A DNA stretch of 64,000 bases from Frateuria flava (GTDB lineage: Bacteria; Pseudomonadota; Gammaproteobacteria; Xanthomonadales; Rhodanobacteraceae), in assembly GCF_017837635.1 (NCBI RefSeq), contig NZ_JAGJRS010000001.1:1-64000 (forward strand), given 5' to 3'. The notes beneath the pieces are model-generated. The model made no database searches. It worked only from the letters and a program-made list of their open reading frames with translations, and had not been told where the DNA came from. The translations under genes and the position numbers were made by a program. Positions 17,448-26,382 of this stretch are shown in pieces (positions within the stretch are counted from its first letter, which is position 1; each line of letters opens with the position of its first letter).

Positions 17448-17448
17448 A

Positions 17449-18264
17449 TCAGCCTCCGAACACGCGCTGGAGAAAGCCCTTCTTGGCTACTTCGGTGAAG
17501 CGAAGCGGACGGGCCTCGCCAAGGATGCGCGCCACCGTATCGCGGTAAGCCTGCCCGGCGTGGGAGTTTTCGTCCAGGATCACCGGCACGCCGGCGTTGG
17601 AGGCGGCCAGCACGTTCTCCGACTCGGGAATCACGCCGACCACGGTGATGCCGAGGATTTCCTCGACGTCCTTGACGCTCAGCATCTCGCCGATCGCCAC
17701 GCGTGCGGGGTTGTAGCGGGTCAGCAGCAGGTGCTGGGTGATACCCGATTCGCCGCGCTCGGCGCGCCGGGTCTTGCTGGCGAGCAGGCCCAGGATGCGG
17801 TCCGAGTCGCGCACCGAGGACACTTCCGGGTTGACCACCACCACCGCGTGGTCGGCGAAATACATGGCCAGGTGCGCGCCCTTCTCGATGCCGGCGGGCG
17901 AATCGCACACGACGAAGTCGAAACCGTCGTTGGAGAGGTCGTCAAGCACCTTCTCGACGCCTTCCTGGGTCAGCGCGTCCTTGTCGCGGGTCTGGCTGGC
18001 GGCGAGCACGAACAGGTTCTCGTGGCGCTTGTCTTTGATCAGCGCCTGCTTGATCGTGGCCTCGCCGTGCACGACGTTGACGAAGTCGTACACCACGCGC
18101 CGCTCGCAGCCCATGATCAGGTCCAGGTTGCGCAGGCCGACATCGAAGTCGATCACTGCAACCTTCTTGCCGGCCATCGCCAGCCCGGTGGCCAGCGAGG
18201 CGCTCGTGGTGGTCTTGCCGACACCGCCTTTGCCGGACGTGACGACGATAATCTCAGCGCTCAA
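17449..18264 (-). CDS. minD: Septum site-determining ATPase MinD
   Basis: A 271-residue ParA-type ATPase that oscillates pole to pole, recruiting MinC to the membrane. The deviant Walker A motif [12 protein letters not shown] is at residues 9-20, switch regions include [10 protein letters not shown] and [11 protein letters not shown], and the C-terminal [11 protein letters not shown] is an amphipathic membrane anchor. Length matches E. coli MinD (270). It lies between minC (38 bp gap) and minE (1 bp gap) in the conserved minCDE order. Confidence 0.98.
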   Translation of the reverse strand: MSAEIIVVTSGKGGVGKTTTSASLATGLAMAGKKVAVIDFDVGLRNLDLIMGCERRVVYDFVNVVHGEATIKQALIKDKRHENLFVLAASQTRDKDALTQEGVEKVLDDLSNDGFDFVVCDSPAGIEKGAHLAMYFADHAVVVVNPEVSSVRDSDRILGLLASKTRRAERGESGITQHLLLTRYNPARVAIGEMLSVKDVEEILGITVVGVIPESENVLAASNAGVPVILDENSHAGQAYRDTVARILGEARPLRFTEVAKKGFLQRVFGG

Positions 18265-18301
18265 GGGCTTTCTCCGGAAAATGCCTGGGTGGGATCGCCG
18301 G

Positions 18302-19087
18302 TCACAGCCGGGCGATCATCAATTTTTCACCATCGAGCCAGCATTGCACAGCCTGGCCTTCGAGGTCCTTGGGGATCTGTTCAAACACGCGGTAGTGGCC
18401 GGCGATGGCCACCAGTTCGGCGCGGAAGTCGGACACGAAGATGCGCGCCTTCTCGTCGCCCTGCGCACCGGCCATGGCACGGCCGCGCAGGCTGCCGTAG
18501 ACGTGGATGGAGCCATCGGCGATCACCTCGGCGCCGTTGGCGATGGCGCCGGTGAGCACCAGGTCGCGCTCGCGCGCGTAGACCTGCTGGCCGGAGCGCA
18601 CCGTGCCGTCGTGATGCTGCGCGCCCAGCGAGGGCCCGGCCGGCGGCGCCGCGTGGATCGGTTCGCGCACCGGCTCGGCGCGCGGCGCGGGCGTGGCGGC
18701 CGGAGCCGGAGCGGGCGGCGCGATGCTGCCGCCATCGGCCGGCTCGTAGGCGGCGCGGAACTTGGCGATCAGCGGCAGGCCCATGCGCTGGGCCAGCGCC
18801 TCGGTGGCGCTGGTGCCGTAGGCCAGGCCGACCGGCAGCATGCCGGCGCTGCGCACGGCTTCGAGCAGGGCGTCGACGGTGCCGTCGTCGGGCAGGTCCA
18901 TCAGGTGCGACAGATCCAGCACCACCGCGGCGCGGGAGAACAATTGCGGTGCCGAACGCACGCGGCGCTCGAGCTCGTCGCAGAGCGCGGCGGCGTCCAC
19001 GCGGCGCACGCGCACGCAGGCGATGCCGACCTGGCCGAAACGCAGGTCGCAAGCTTCAGTGGTATCCATCTTGGAGCTTGCATTCAT
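18302..19087 (-). CDS. minC: Septum site-determining protein MinC
   Basis: A 261-residue inhibitor of FtsZ assembly. The N-terminal domain (residues 8-105) binds FtsZ; a Pro/Ala-rich linker (about 118-150, APPAPAPAATPAPRAEP) follows; the C-terminal beta-helix (GTVRSGQQVYARERDLVLTG to ARIFVSDFRAELVAI) dimerises and binds MinD. The first six residues (MNASSK) are encoded inside the left arm of the branched palindrome at 19072-19340; the second ATG (residue 7, MDTTEACDLRF) may be the true start. The upstream gene is a GNAT enzyme on the same strand, but the palindrome separates them. Confidence 0.95.
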   Translation of the reverse strand: MNASSKMDTTEACDLRFGQVGIACVRVRRVDAAALCDELERRVRSAPQLFSRAAVVLDLSHLMDLPDDGTVDALLEAVRSAGMLPVGLAYGTSATEALAQRMGLPLIAKFRAAYEPADGGSIAPPAPAPAATPAPRAEPVREPIHAAPPAGPSLGAQHHDGTVRSGQQVYARERDLVLTGAIANGAEVIADGSIHVYGSLRGRAMAGAQGDEKARIFVSDFRAELVAIAGHYRVFEQIPKDLEGQAVQCWLDGEKLMIARL

Positions 19088-19340
19088 ATGCCAAGTACCT
19101 CGCGCCGGCGACTGTTTGCCCGCAGGGCAAGGAAGAACGAAGGAATGTATGTCGATACATGACTGAGTGATGACGCGGCCCTGCGGGCAAACAGCCCCGG
19201 CCCTCCGGGTTGCGCCTGGGTGGCCGCCAGGCGGCAGCGCGCGGCTTGACCTGACGGGCAGTCAGGCGCTGCGCCACGCACTACCACCTGACGGCCACCC
19301 AAGCGCAACGCGAGGCACTTGGCATACGGATGCAAGCTCC
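19072..19340. repeat. Branched palindrome (three nested inverted repeats) upstream of minC
   Basis: A 269 bp element that fills the space between the GNAT gene stop and the minC start. Outer arms: GAGCTTGCATTCATATGCCA and following bases (about 19072-19103) pair with 19307-19340, differing at a few positions over some 30 bp. Inside are two further pairs: CTGTTTGCCCGCAGGGC (19112-19128) with its exact complement at 19178-19194, enclosing the small hairpin ATGTATGTCGATACAT (19145-19160); and GTTGCGCCTGGGTGGCCGCCAG (19209-19230) with 19288-19309 (20 of 22 match), enclosing CCTGA/TCAGG. The shape is a cloverleaf or three-way junction. It carries no gene. Confidence 0.85.
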
Positions 19341-19343
19341 GGG

Positions 19344-19976
19344 TCATGGACGCCGCTCTCCGGCGAGGCGGCGCGGCTGGGACGTGGGGAGTGAGGTAGC
19401 CGGCACCGGCAGCTCGCGCTCGGCAAGCCAGGGCTCGTCCGGCAGGCCACCGTTTTCGAGCCAGGTCTCGCGCACGTACGCGTAGCTGGGAAGGTCCTTG
19501 GCCAGCAGGCTCACCTGCGGGCCGGAATCGCCCATGCGCTGCTGGCCGACTTCCTGGAAGCCGTAAGTGCCGTGGAACAGCACGACCACGTCGTCGCGCG
19601 GCTCCAGGAACACCTCGCAGGTGAGCAGCGGCACGCGCACCTCGGCATAGCTGGTGACGTCGCAATACAGGATGCGGCCCAGGCCGTGGCGGCGGAACGC
19701 GTTGCCGATCACGATGCGGTCGATGTAGACGAACGACTCGTAATGGTCGGAAAACCAGCGGTAGTTCGGGCTGTCGTAGTTGCCGCCGTCGCGCAGAGCC
19801 ATCAGGAAGCCGGCCAGCTGGCCGTCGATCTCGGCAACCCGGAAGTATTCGGCGCGCTCGTAGAAGTAGCGCAGCTGCGCGGCGTCCAGGGCGAGGATGG
19901 AGCGGCCGGCGGCGTTGTTGAGCGCCAACACGGCATCCAGGTCGTGCTCGCGCACGTCGCGGATGGCTAAGGCCAT
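19344..19976 (-). CDS. GNAT family N-acetyltransferase (COG3818 type)
   Basis: A 210-residue acetyltransferase. MALAIRDVREHDLDAVLALN opens the fold; the substrate side has GNYDSPNYRWFSDHYESFVYID and the acetyl-CoA loop is GNAFRRHGLGRILY. This resembles the predicted acetyltransferases of COG3818, whose substrates are unknown. The C-terminal 45 residues (from SLLAKDLPSYAYVRETWLEN) extend past the core GNAT fold. The start is at 19976, the first methionine in the domain; frames reading from upstream combine it with antisense sequence. It lies just upstream of minC, but the palindrome intervenes. Confidence 0.85.
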   Translation of the reverse strand: MALAIRDVREHDLDAVLALNNAAGRSILALDAAQLRYFYERAEYFRVAEIDGQLAGFLMALRDGGNYDSPNYRWFSDHYESFVYIDRIVIGNAFRRHGLGRILYCDVTSYAEVRVPLLTCEVFLEPRDDVVVLFHGTYGFQEVGQQRMGDSGPQVSLLAKDLPSYAYVRETWLENGGLPDEPWLAERELPVPATSLPTSQPRRLAGERRP

Positions 19977-20159
19977 TCGTTGCTCCGCAGATAAGCAGTC
20001 AATCGGTGGGTCGCCGCAGGCGTCCCGCAAGTGCGCATTATGGCATGCGGGGGCGGCACGCACACCCTGCGTCGAGCTGTAAAACCTTTGTAAAACGCGA
20101 GCCTGCGTGACCGATGGCGGGGTGACTTTCCGCGCATTGCGCGGGGCCGGCGTGGGCCT

Positions 20160-21401
20160 ATGATGCCGGGTATGTCCTGGACCAACTTCAACCATATCCG
20201 GCTGCTGCGCCTGACCGGACTGTTCACCTACCTCTGCGTGGCGCTGCCGCTGCTGCCGGGCAGCTGGAGCCTGGCGCAGGTGAATGCGTGGTGGAGCAAT
20301 CCGAACATCTCCGGCTGGATTCTTTCCTATCTGGTGTTCGGGCTGACGTATCTGTTGCTGACCGGTCGCTCGGGCATGAGTCGCCAGAGCGGCCGCGCGC
20401 AGGTGCTCAAGCTGCTGGGGCTGGTCGTGCTGACCGGCTCGGCGGTGGCGATGGGCTGGTTCAGCCAGAGCGGCCTGTCGGCGATGCTGATGCTGGTGAT
20501 CGCCGTCGTCCTGCCCTGGCAGTTGCCGGTGGTCGCGGGGCTGGTATGGATGCTGGCGCAGAACCTGATGCTGATTCCGATCATCGCCAGCTACATGGGC
20601 TGGACCATCGTCACCGCGTTCCTGCAGGTGTGCATGTATCTGGGCATCTCGGCGCTGGCGTTCTTCACCTCGATGGTCGCCAGTCAGCAGACCGAGGCGC
20701 GCGAGGCCCAGCGCCGGCTCAATTCCGAACTGCGCGCAACCCGCGCGCTGCTGGCCGAATCGACCCGCATCGCCGAGCGCATGCGCATCGCACGCGAGCT
20801 GCACGACCTGATCGGCCATCATCTGACCGCGCTCAGCCTGAATCTCGAAGTGGCCAGCCACCTGGCCAACGACAGCGCAGGCGAGCACGTGCGCAAGGCG
20901 CAGGCCACCGCGCGGCACCTGCTTTCGGATGTGCGCGAGGCGGTCAGCGAACTGCGCCAGGACGACGCCATCGACCTGACCCAGGCGCTGCGCAGCCTGA
21001 CCGAGGGCGTGCCGGGCCTGACCGTGCGCGTGGACATGCCGCCGCGCTTCGCCGTCGAAGATCCGCGCCGCGCGCAGGTGCTGCTGCGTTGCGCGCAGGA
21101 GATCATCACCAACTGCGCCAAGCATGCCGGTGCACGCCAGCTTTGGCTGACCTTCGCCTACGCCGACGCCAACCAGATCGGCCTGCACGCGCGCGACGAT
21201 GGCCGCGGCGCAGCACACTTCAAACCCGGCAACGGCCTGTCCGGCATGCGTGAGCGGCTGGCCGAATTCGGCGGCAGCGTGGCGGTCGATACCGCCGTTA
21301 GCGAGGGATTTGCGCTGACGGTGCGCCTGCCGCTGGGCGAGGCGCTGGAGCTGGCCCATTCGCCTTCCCGGCTGGAACCGCCGGCGCTGAGCATGTCGTG
21401 A
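20160..21401 (+). CDS. Sensor histidine kinase, NarL/DesK (HisKA_3) type
   Basis: A 413-residue membrane histidine kinase. Residues about 15-180 contain five or six hydrophobic helices with no large extracytoplasmic sensor, so it likely senses membrane or intramembrane signals, as DesK does. The phospho-acceptor motif RELHDLIGHHLTALSLNLE (HisKA_3) follows an amphipathic linker. The ATPase domain carries TNCAKHAGARQL (N box) and DDGRGAAHFKPGNGLSGM (G boxes). The next gene, 88 bp downstream, is its cognate response regulator. The first two ATGs are adjacent; an in-frame ATG four codons later is also possible. Confidence 0.92.
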   Translation: MMPGMSWTNFNHIRLLRLTGLFTYLCVALPLLPGSWSLAQVNAWWSNPNISGWILSYLVFGLTYLLLTGRSGMSRQSGRAQVLKLLGLVVLTGSAVAMGWFSQSGLSAMLMLVIAVVLPWQLPVVAGLVWMLAQNLMLIPIIASYMGWTIVTAFLQVCMYLGISALAFFTSMVASQQTEAREAQRRLNSELRATRALLAESTRIAERMRIARELHDLIGHHLTALSLNLEVASHLANDSAGEHVRKAQATARHLLSDVREAVSELRQDDAIDLTQALRSLTEGVPGLTVRVDMPPRFAVEDPRRAQVLLRCAQEIITNCAKHAGARQLWLTFAYADANQIGLHARDDGRGAAHFKPGNGLSGMRERLAEFGGSVAVDTAVSEGFALTVRLPLGEALELAHSPSRLEPPALSMS

Positions 21402-21489
21402 CGCCAGCTCGCTGCGTCCCATGCCAGAATGGTGGGCAGCGCCCGGTGCCGCGTACTTGCAGCCATCACCGCCATCTTGAGGAACCGCG

Positions 21490-22131
21490 ATGATTTCCGT
21501 CTGTCTCGTCGATGACCAGAACCTGGTGCGCCAGGGTGTCCGCTCGCTGCTGGATCTGGCCGAAGACATCCGCGTGGTCGCCGAATGCGCCGATGGCGCG
21601 CAGGCCGTGGCCGACATTCCGCGCATCAAGCCCGACGTGGTGCTGCTGGACCTGCGCATGCCCAACATGAGTGGGCTGGAGGTGCTGCAGGCGCTGTCGG
21701 CGCGCGGCGAACTGCCGCCGACCATCATCCTCACCACGTTCGATGACGATCAGCTGGTGCTGCAGGGCCTCAAGGCCGGCGCGCGCGGTTACCTGCTCAA
21801 GGACGTCTCGCTGGAGCAACTGGTCGAAGCCGTACGCACGGTCGCGGCCGGCGGCTCGCTGGTGGCGCCGATGGTCACCCAGCGCCTGCTGGCCGGCGTG
21901 GGGCGCATGCAGAACCAGTTCACCAGCCTGGAACAGCCCGATCCGCTCACCGAGCGTGAGACGGAGATCCTGCGGCTGCTTTCGGGCGGCTACTCCAACA
22001 AGGAGATCGCCAACTCGCTGAAGGTGGCCGAGGGCACGGTGAAGAACCACGTGTCCAACATCCTTTCCAAGCTCGGCGTGCGCGACCGGACCCGGGCGGT
22101 GCTCAAGGCGCTGGAGCTGGGGATCGTCTGA
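21490..22131 (+). CDS. NarL/FixJ-type response regulator
   Basis: A 213-residue two-component regulator. The receiver domain (residues 1-120) has the phosphorylation aspartate in VVLLDLRMPNMSG, acidic DDQ near the N-terminus and the KD switch in AGARGYLLKDV. The C-terminal LuxR-type HTH is LTERETEILRLLSGGYSNKEIANSL and VAEGTVKNHVSNILSKLGVRDR. Spacing and order with the histidine kinase upstream indicate a cognate pair. The genes controlled are not evident; DesK/DesR-type systems control membrane-lipid or envelope genes, but this is only an analogy. Confidence 0.94.
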   Translation: MISVCLVDDQNLVRQGVRSLLDLAEDIRVVAECADGAQAVADIPRIKPDVVLLDLRMPNMSGLEVLQALSARGELPPTIILTTFDDDQLVLQGLKAGARGYLLKDVSLEQLVEAVRTVAAGGSLVAPMVTQRLLAGVGRMQNQFTSLEQPDPLTERETEILRLLSGGYSNKEIANSLKVAEGTVKNHVSNILSKLGVRDRTRAVLKALELGIV

Positions 22132-22482
22132 TCCCGCCACCGGCGCAGATGCCTGCCGGCTTGCGTAGGACCACGCGTAGGCGATGCTTTTCGCCACAGC
22201 GTTTCTAGCTTGAAGCATCACCCGGAAGTGGGCTCCTGCAACGGCTGGGGAGGCCGGGCAAAAGGCTGAGCCGAGCCGCCGGCAGCCGCTTTCAAAGCCT
22301 TTTTCACGGCACCCAGACAGGCCCTGGTCCGCCTGATGGCGTTCCAGCCCGCGAGCAAGTACCATCCCAAGCTTCGGTATTTCGCCGACCCTCGCCGTGC
22401 CTTCCTCCGGGGTCCCCCCTGTGGTGCGGAATCCGACGGGAACCTTTAGTGCTGCGCGGAAAACGCTCGGAGAACCCAGGTA
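22132..22482. other. Intergenic region with decayed palindrome
   Basis: About 350 bp without a gene. A decayed inverted repeat lies at 22165-22239: left GTAGGACCACGCGTAGGCGA, right AAGCATCACCCGGAAGTGGG, the same family as 11413-11487. It follows the response regulator stop and could help end that transcript. The last 150 bp before 22483 must hold the promoter of the next gene; I see no convincing promoter match. Confidence 0.5.
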
Positions 22483-23892
22483 ATGATGCGTGTTCTTGAA
22501 TTCATTGTGGCCCTGATCATCGTCGCGGTGGTCGGTGTCGTGGTAGGCGTGATCATGCCCGGCAGCGGTCATGTGGAGCGGTCGCTGGTCTTCGGCAAGG
22601 ACATGCGGCAGGTCTACGACGTCCTCAACAACTTCCGTCGCTTCGAGGACTACGCCTCGCTGCGCCAGGAGGACCCGAAGATCCAGTTCAAGCTTTCCGG
22701 CAAGGCCTACGGCCCGGGCGCGGAAATCAGCTGGACCAGCGAGCAAAGCGGCATCGGCGACGGCAAGCTGACCATCGCCAGTGCCGAGCCGGAGTTCTAC
22801 AAGGTCGACAACACCGTCAACAGCGCCAAGATCATCTGGAACCTGGACAACGACTGGCGCGGCCAGGACAAGCACTTCACGCTGGACCTGGAGCGCCAGG
22901 GCAGCCGTCACCAGCTGACCAACGTGACCTGGTCCTATGACGTGGCCTATGGTTTCAACCTGGTCAACCGCTACTCCAACCTCTACATCCACGGCGATCC
23001 GGATTCGCTGATCCAGACGAGCCTGGGCAACCTGCAGAACGTGTTGGCTGCGGTGCCGAACATCGACTACGGCCCGCTGGTTCCGTACATCCGTCCGACC
23101 CAGCCCACCCCGATGCTGCTGGTGTCCAGCTCGATCCCGCGCAGCGGCGGTCTGGCCGCGCTGGACGATGCCACCGCCACTGCCGTCAAGCAGATCCAGG
23201 ACGCCGCCAAGAAGCTGGGCGTGAACGTGGTCGGCCCGCGCGTCATCTTCACCACCAACTTCGGTGACCAGAACTACACGTTCGACGTCGGCATGCCGAT
23301 CGACGCGACCAGCCTGACCGTCGCCGGCCAGAGCCAGGAACTGACCCCGCCGCAGCCGCCGAAGCTGGGCGAGGAAGAGGCGCCGGCCGAGGCGGCTTCC
23401 AGCGCACCGGCCAGCGCCGGCAGCACCGCGGCCGCCAAGCCGGCCGGCCCGCAGCCGGGCGACCATGATCGCTTCGGCCGCCTGATCGTCGACAACAACG
23501 TGCGCGCCACCCTGGCCTATGGCAATCCCACCCTGATGGGCGTGTGGAACGGCACCGCTGCCGGCGTGCCGCAGACCCGCGAAATGCTCAAGGCCTACGC
23601 GCAGACCCACGGTTACAAGTTCGACGAAGTGACCAACCGCCTGTACGACATCGAGGTGCAGCCGGAGGCCAAGGACAAGGACGGCAACATCACGACGTAC
23701 GCCAAGTACGAGGTCTACCTGCCGCTGCTGGGCGACAACGTGCCCGAGCAGACCCCGGAGCAGGCCGCCGGCATCCCGCAGCCGACCTTGGAGCCGGCGC
23801 CGGCCGCCAGCTCTTCGGCGCCTGCCGCCGCCAGCTCGGCCGCCGGCGCGAGCTCCACCGCTGCGCCGGCCGAGGCCGCCAGCGCCGAGTAA
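22483..23892 (+). CDS. Membrane-anchored SRPBCC domain protein with GyrI-like C-terminal part
   Basis: A 469-residue protein. One N-terminal transmembrane helix (residues 4-25) is followed by a polyketide-cyclase/SRPBCC fold (about 30-190; e.g. MRQVYDVLNNFRRFEDYASL) and two segments that resemble the GyrI-like small-molecule-binding domain (around PTPMLLVSSSIPRSGG and RATLAYGNPTLMGVWNG). The C-terminal 40 residues are Ala/Ser/Pro low complexity. Such proteins are annotated as polyketide cyclase or transcription activator effector-binding proteins, but ligand and function are unknown. GGAGAACCCAGGTA precedes the ATG. A strong terminator follows at 23915. Confidence 0.82.
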   Translation: MMRVLEFIVALIIVAVVGVVVGVIMPGSGHVERSLVFGKDMRQVYDVLNNFRRFEDYASLRQEDPKIQFKLSGKAYGPGAEISWTSEQSGIGDGKLTIASAEPEFYKVDNTVNSAKIIWNLDNDWRGQDKHFTLDLERQGSRHQLTNVTWSYDVAYGFNLVNRYSNLYIHGDPDSLIQTSLGNLQNVLAAVPNIDYGPLVPYIRPTQPTPMLLVSSSIPRSGGLAALDDATATAVKQIQDAAKKLGVNVVGPRVIFTTNFGDQNYTFDVGMPIDATSLTVAGQSQELTPPQPPKLGEEEAPAEAASSAPASAGSTAAAKPAGPQPGDHDRFGRLIVDNNVRATLAYGNPTLMGVWNGTAAGVPQTREMLKAYAQTHGYKFDEVTNRLYDIEVQPEAKDKDGNITTYAKYEVYLPLLGDNVPEQTPEQAAGIPQPTLEPAPAASSSAPAAASSAAGASSTAAPAEAASAE

Positions 23893-23914
23893 GCACCGGC
23901 ACTCTGCTTCATCG

Positions 23915-23951
23915 AAAATCCTGCCCGCCTCGCGCGGGCAGGATTTTTTTT
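23915..23951 (+). terminator. Rho-independent terminator
   Basis: A stem ATCCTGCCCGC / GCGGGCAGGAT around a short loop is followed by eight T residues (23944-23951). It ends the transcript of the SRPBCC gene 26 bp after its stop. It is the clearest intrinsic terminator in the window; most other gene ends carry only GC palindromes without a T run. Confidence 0.93.
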
Positions 23952-24568
23952 GGCGCTCGGAACTACCCCGCACCCCTGCGACGGCATCGCGGACCTCGGT
24001 CGGCGAGCGGGTATCGGACGATGGTCGCGTCAACTTTCCGAACCGCGGTGAGGGACACAACGCTCCCACATCGCGCATGGCAGCCTGCGCAGCGCCGGGC
24101 AACTGCACAATGCCGGTGTGGTCGAGGTGGGGTAGGCCTTGCAAGATGCTCGAGCCGAGCTTCACTTTCTCGCGCACCCCCGGGGCTGGATTGCGGGTTC
24201 TAGGCGAAAAGCGCCCCCTTCCGCCCCTCGGGCACCTTCTCCCCGCGTTCGCGGAGGAAGGTTCGGACGCCTGTCAGCGAGCCCTTGCCGGGTCAGGACC
24301 GGATGCGAATCAATGAGTGCGTCCCTGCGCTCGCAAGGAACGGGCGGAGTGAGCTTTCCCCCGCTGGCGGGGAAAGGTGCCGAAGGCGGACGGGGGAGAC
24401 CGGCCGCAGCGCCGCCGGTCTTCCGCCCTTTGGCACGTTCCCCGCGGGAGAAGGATCGCGTGCCGACTATCCAGCCTCCCCCATACGCATGGTGGGAGGT
24501 GATGCCGATCTGCCGCAGCCTTCGCGCCGGTGCGATAGAGTGACGGGCCAGTCCCAGCCCCGCATCGC
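23952..24568. other. Gene-free region with CTTCCCC-type hairpin repeats
   Basis: About 620 bp. The second half (about 24215-24460) carries three imperfect units of the CTTCCCC...GGGGAAGGTGCC family. The first half (23952-24200) holds no repeat I recognise and no frame with the genome's coding codon bias on either strand. The region may contain the promoter of the ABC operon that starts at 24569. I see nothing else to call. Confidence 0.5.
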
Positions 24569-25495
24569 ATGATCGAAGCCGACCGACTCACCCGCTGCTA
24601 TGGCCGCCTGATCGCGGTGGACGCGCTGTCCATCCGCGCGGAGCCCGGCCAGGTGCTGGGCCTGCTCGGCCCCAACGGCGCCGGCAAGTCCACCGCGATG
24701 CGCATGATCGCCGGCTTTCTGGCACCGACTTCCGGCACGGCGCGGGTCTGCGGACACGACGTGCAGCGCGAGCCGTTGAAGGCCAAGCGCGCGCTCGGCT
24801 ACCTGCCCGAAGGCGCGCCCAGCTACGGCGAGATGACCGTGCGCGAGTTCCTCACTTTCATCCTGCGCGTGCGAGCAATGCCGGCCGAGACCGGCTTCCG
24901 CCGCTTCGACGAGGTGGTCACGCACCTGCAGTTGGAAGACGTGCTGGAGCAGTGCATCGACACGCTGTCCAAGGGGCTGCGCCGGCGCGTGGGCCTTGCG
25001 CAGGCGATCCTGCACGACCCGCCGGTGCTGATGCTGGACGAACCCACCGACGGCCTGGACCCGAACCAGAAGCATGCGGTGCGCCGGCTGATCGACTCGA
25101 TGGCGCGCGAGCGCACGATCCTGATCTCCACACATCTCCTGGAGGAGGTCCATGCGCTGTGCAACCGCGTGGTGATCATCGCGCGCGGCAAGCTGTTGGC
25201 CGACGCCACGCCTGCCGAACTGGAGGCGCGCTCGCGCTACCACGGCGCGGTGTCCTTCAGCGCGCCCGGCAGCGGTGTCTCCCAGGAGATGCTCGGTCGA
25301 CTGCCGCAGGTGGCGGCGATCGAGGTCGACCCGCTCGACGGGCGTATCACCGTGTTTCCCAAAGCCGGCGCGCGCATCCTGGAACCGGTCGAGGATCTGT
25401 TGCGCCAGCAGGGCCTGGAAGTGTCGGAAATCCAGCTCGAGCGCGGTCGGCTGGACGAGGTGTTTCGCCAGATCACGACGGGGGAAGGGGCGTGA
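24569..25495 (+). CDS. ABC transporter ATP-binding protein, GldA-like
   Basis: A 308-residue ABC ATPase. It shows Walker A GPNGAGKST (about 34-42), the Q loop region, a variant signature LSKGLRRRVGLAQ (replacing LSGGQ, as in GldA/NodI/YadG-type subfamilies), Walker B VLMLDEPTDGLD and switch His in STHLLEEV. The C-terminal 80 residues form an accessory domain typical of this subfamily. It is followed by a permease and a GldG-like protein in the order of the gldA-gldF-gldG module, which in Bacteroidetes is linked to gliding but in Proteobacteria has no known substrate. A role in export or secretion is inference. Confidence 0.9.
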   Translation: MIEADRLTRCYGRLIAVDALSIRAEPGQVLGLLGPNGAGKSTAMRMIAGFLAPTSGTARVCGHDVQREPLKAKRALGYLPEGAPSYGEMTVREFLTFILRVRAMPAETGFRRFDEVVTHLQLEDVLEQCIDTLSKGLRRRVGLAQAILHDPPVLMLDEPTDGLDPNQKHAVRRLIDSMARERTILISTHLLEEVHALCNRVVIIARGKLLADATPAELEARSRYHGAVSFSAPGSGVSQEMLGRLPQVAAIEVDPLDGRITVFPKAGARILEPVEDLLRQQGLEVSEIQLERGRLDEVFRQITTGEGA

Positions 25496-25499
25496 GGGA

Positions 25500-25646
25500 T
25501 GGGATGCGGGAGTGGGGATTCGGGATTCGGCAGGATGCGCCGAAGCCCACCATAGGCCGAGTCCGGACGTTCTCATACGCGATGCTTTCCCCGAGCGCGA
25601 CCTGCTGTTGCCGATCCCGAATCCCGACTCCCGAATGCCCGCTCCC
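25500..25646. repeat. Inverted repeat between ABC ATPase and permease genes
   Basis: GGGGATTCGGGATTCGG (about 25513-25529) faces CCGATCCCGAATCCCGACTC (25612-25631), an imperfect pair with about 80 bp between. The gap of 150 bp within an operon is unusual for this genome, suggesting insertion of the repeat or a processing site. The TTCGGGATTCGGGA core is a common short repeat of xanthomonad genomes. Confidence 0.65.
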
Positions 25647-26381
25647 ATGACGCCTGTCGCCGCCATCATGCGCCGCGAGCTGCGCAGCTACTTCGTCACC
25701 CCGGTGGCGTACGTGTTCCTGGTCATCTTCCTGGTGCTGGCCGGGCTGCTCACCTTTTACGCGGGTGACTTCTACGAGCGCGGGCTGGCCGACCTGCAGC
25801 CGTTCTTCGTGATGCACCCGTGGCTGTACCTGATCCTGGCGCCGGCGCTGTCGATGCGCATGTGGGCGGAGGAATCGAAGTCCGGCACGCTGGAGCTGCT
25901 GCTGACGCTGCCGGTGACGCTGGTGCAGGCGATGCTGGGCAAGTTCCTCGCCGCCTGGCTGTTCCTCGGGCTCGCGCTGGCGCTGACGTTCCCGATCTGG
26001 ATCACCGTCAACTACCTGGGCGACCCGGACAACGGCGTGATCTTCGCCGGCTATCTGGGCAGCTGGCTGATGGCCGGTGCATTCCTGGCGATCGGCGCGT
26101 GCCTGTCGACGTTGACCCGCAGCCAGGTGGTGGCTTTCATCCTCACCTCGCTGGTGTGCGTGCTGCTGATCCTGGTCGGTCAGCCGCAAGTGCTGGACTT
26201 CTTCCAGGGCACGCTGCCGCGCAAGCTGGTCAACGGCGTGGCGCACTTGTCGATCCTGCGTCACTTCGAGGCCATCGCGCGCGGTGTGCTCGACCTGCGC
26301 GACCTGATGTATTTCCTGCTCACCATTCTCGCCTGGCTCACCGCCGGCGTGCTGGTGCTCGACCTGAAACGGAACCGCTGA
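25647..26381 (+). CDS. ABC transporter permease, GldF-like
   Basis: A 244-residue membrane protein with six predicted helices, of the ABC-2 family. MTPVAAIMRRELRSYFVTPVAYVFLVIFLV starts the first helix; AEESKSGTLELLLTLPVT is the cytoplasmic ABC-2 loop. It belongs to the type encoded beside GldA- and GldG-like genes. I chose the ATG at 25647 as it sits closest to the RRELRSYF conserved start; an in-frame ATG four codons upstream (25635) is an alternative. The GldG-like gene starts one base after its stop, indicating coupling. Confidence 0.88.
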   Translation: MTPVAAIMRRELRSYFVTPVAYVFLVIFLVLAGLLTFYAGDFYERGLADLQPFFVMHPWLYLILAPALSMRMWAEESKSGTLELLLTLPVTLVQAMLGKFLAAWLFLGLALALTFPIWITVNYLGDPDNGVIFAGYLGSWLMAGAFLAIGACLSTLTRSQVVAFILTSLVCVLLILVGQPQVLDFFQGTLPRKLVNGVAHLSILRHFEAIARGVLDLRDLMYFLLTILAWLTAGVLVLDLKRNR

Positions 26382-26382
26382 C

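Noticed and set aside
21466-24177. A minus-strand frame of 903 codons over the response regulator and SRPBCC genes
   Set aside because: It is antisense to two well-supported genes with domain matches and crosses the terminator at 23915.
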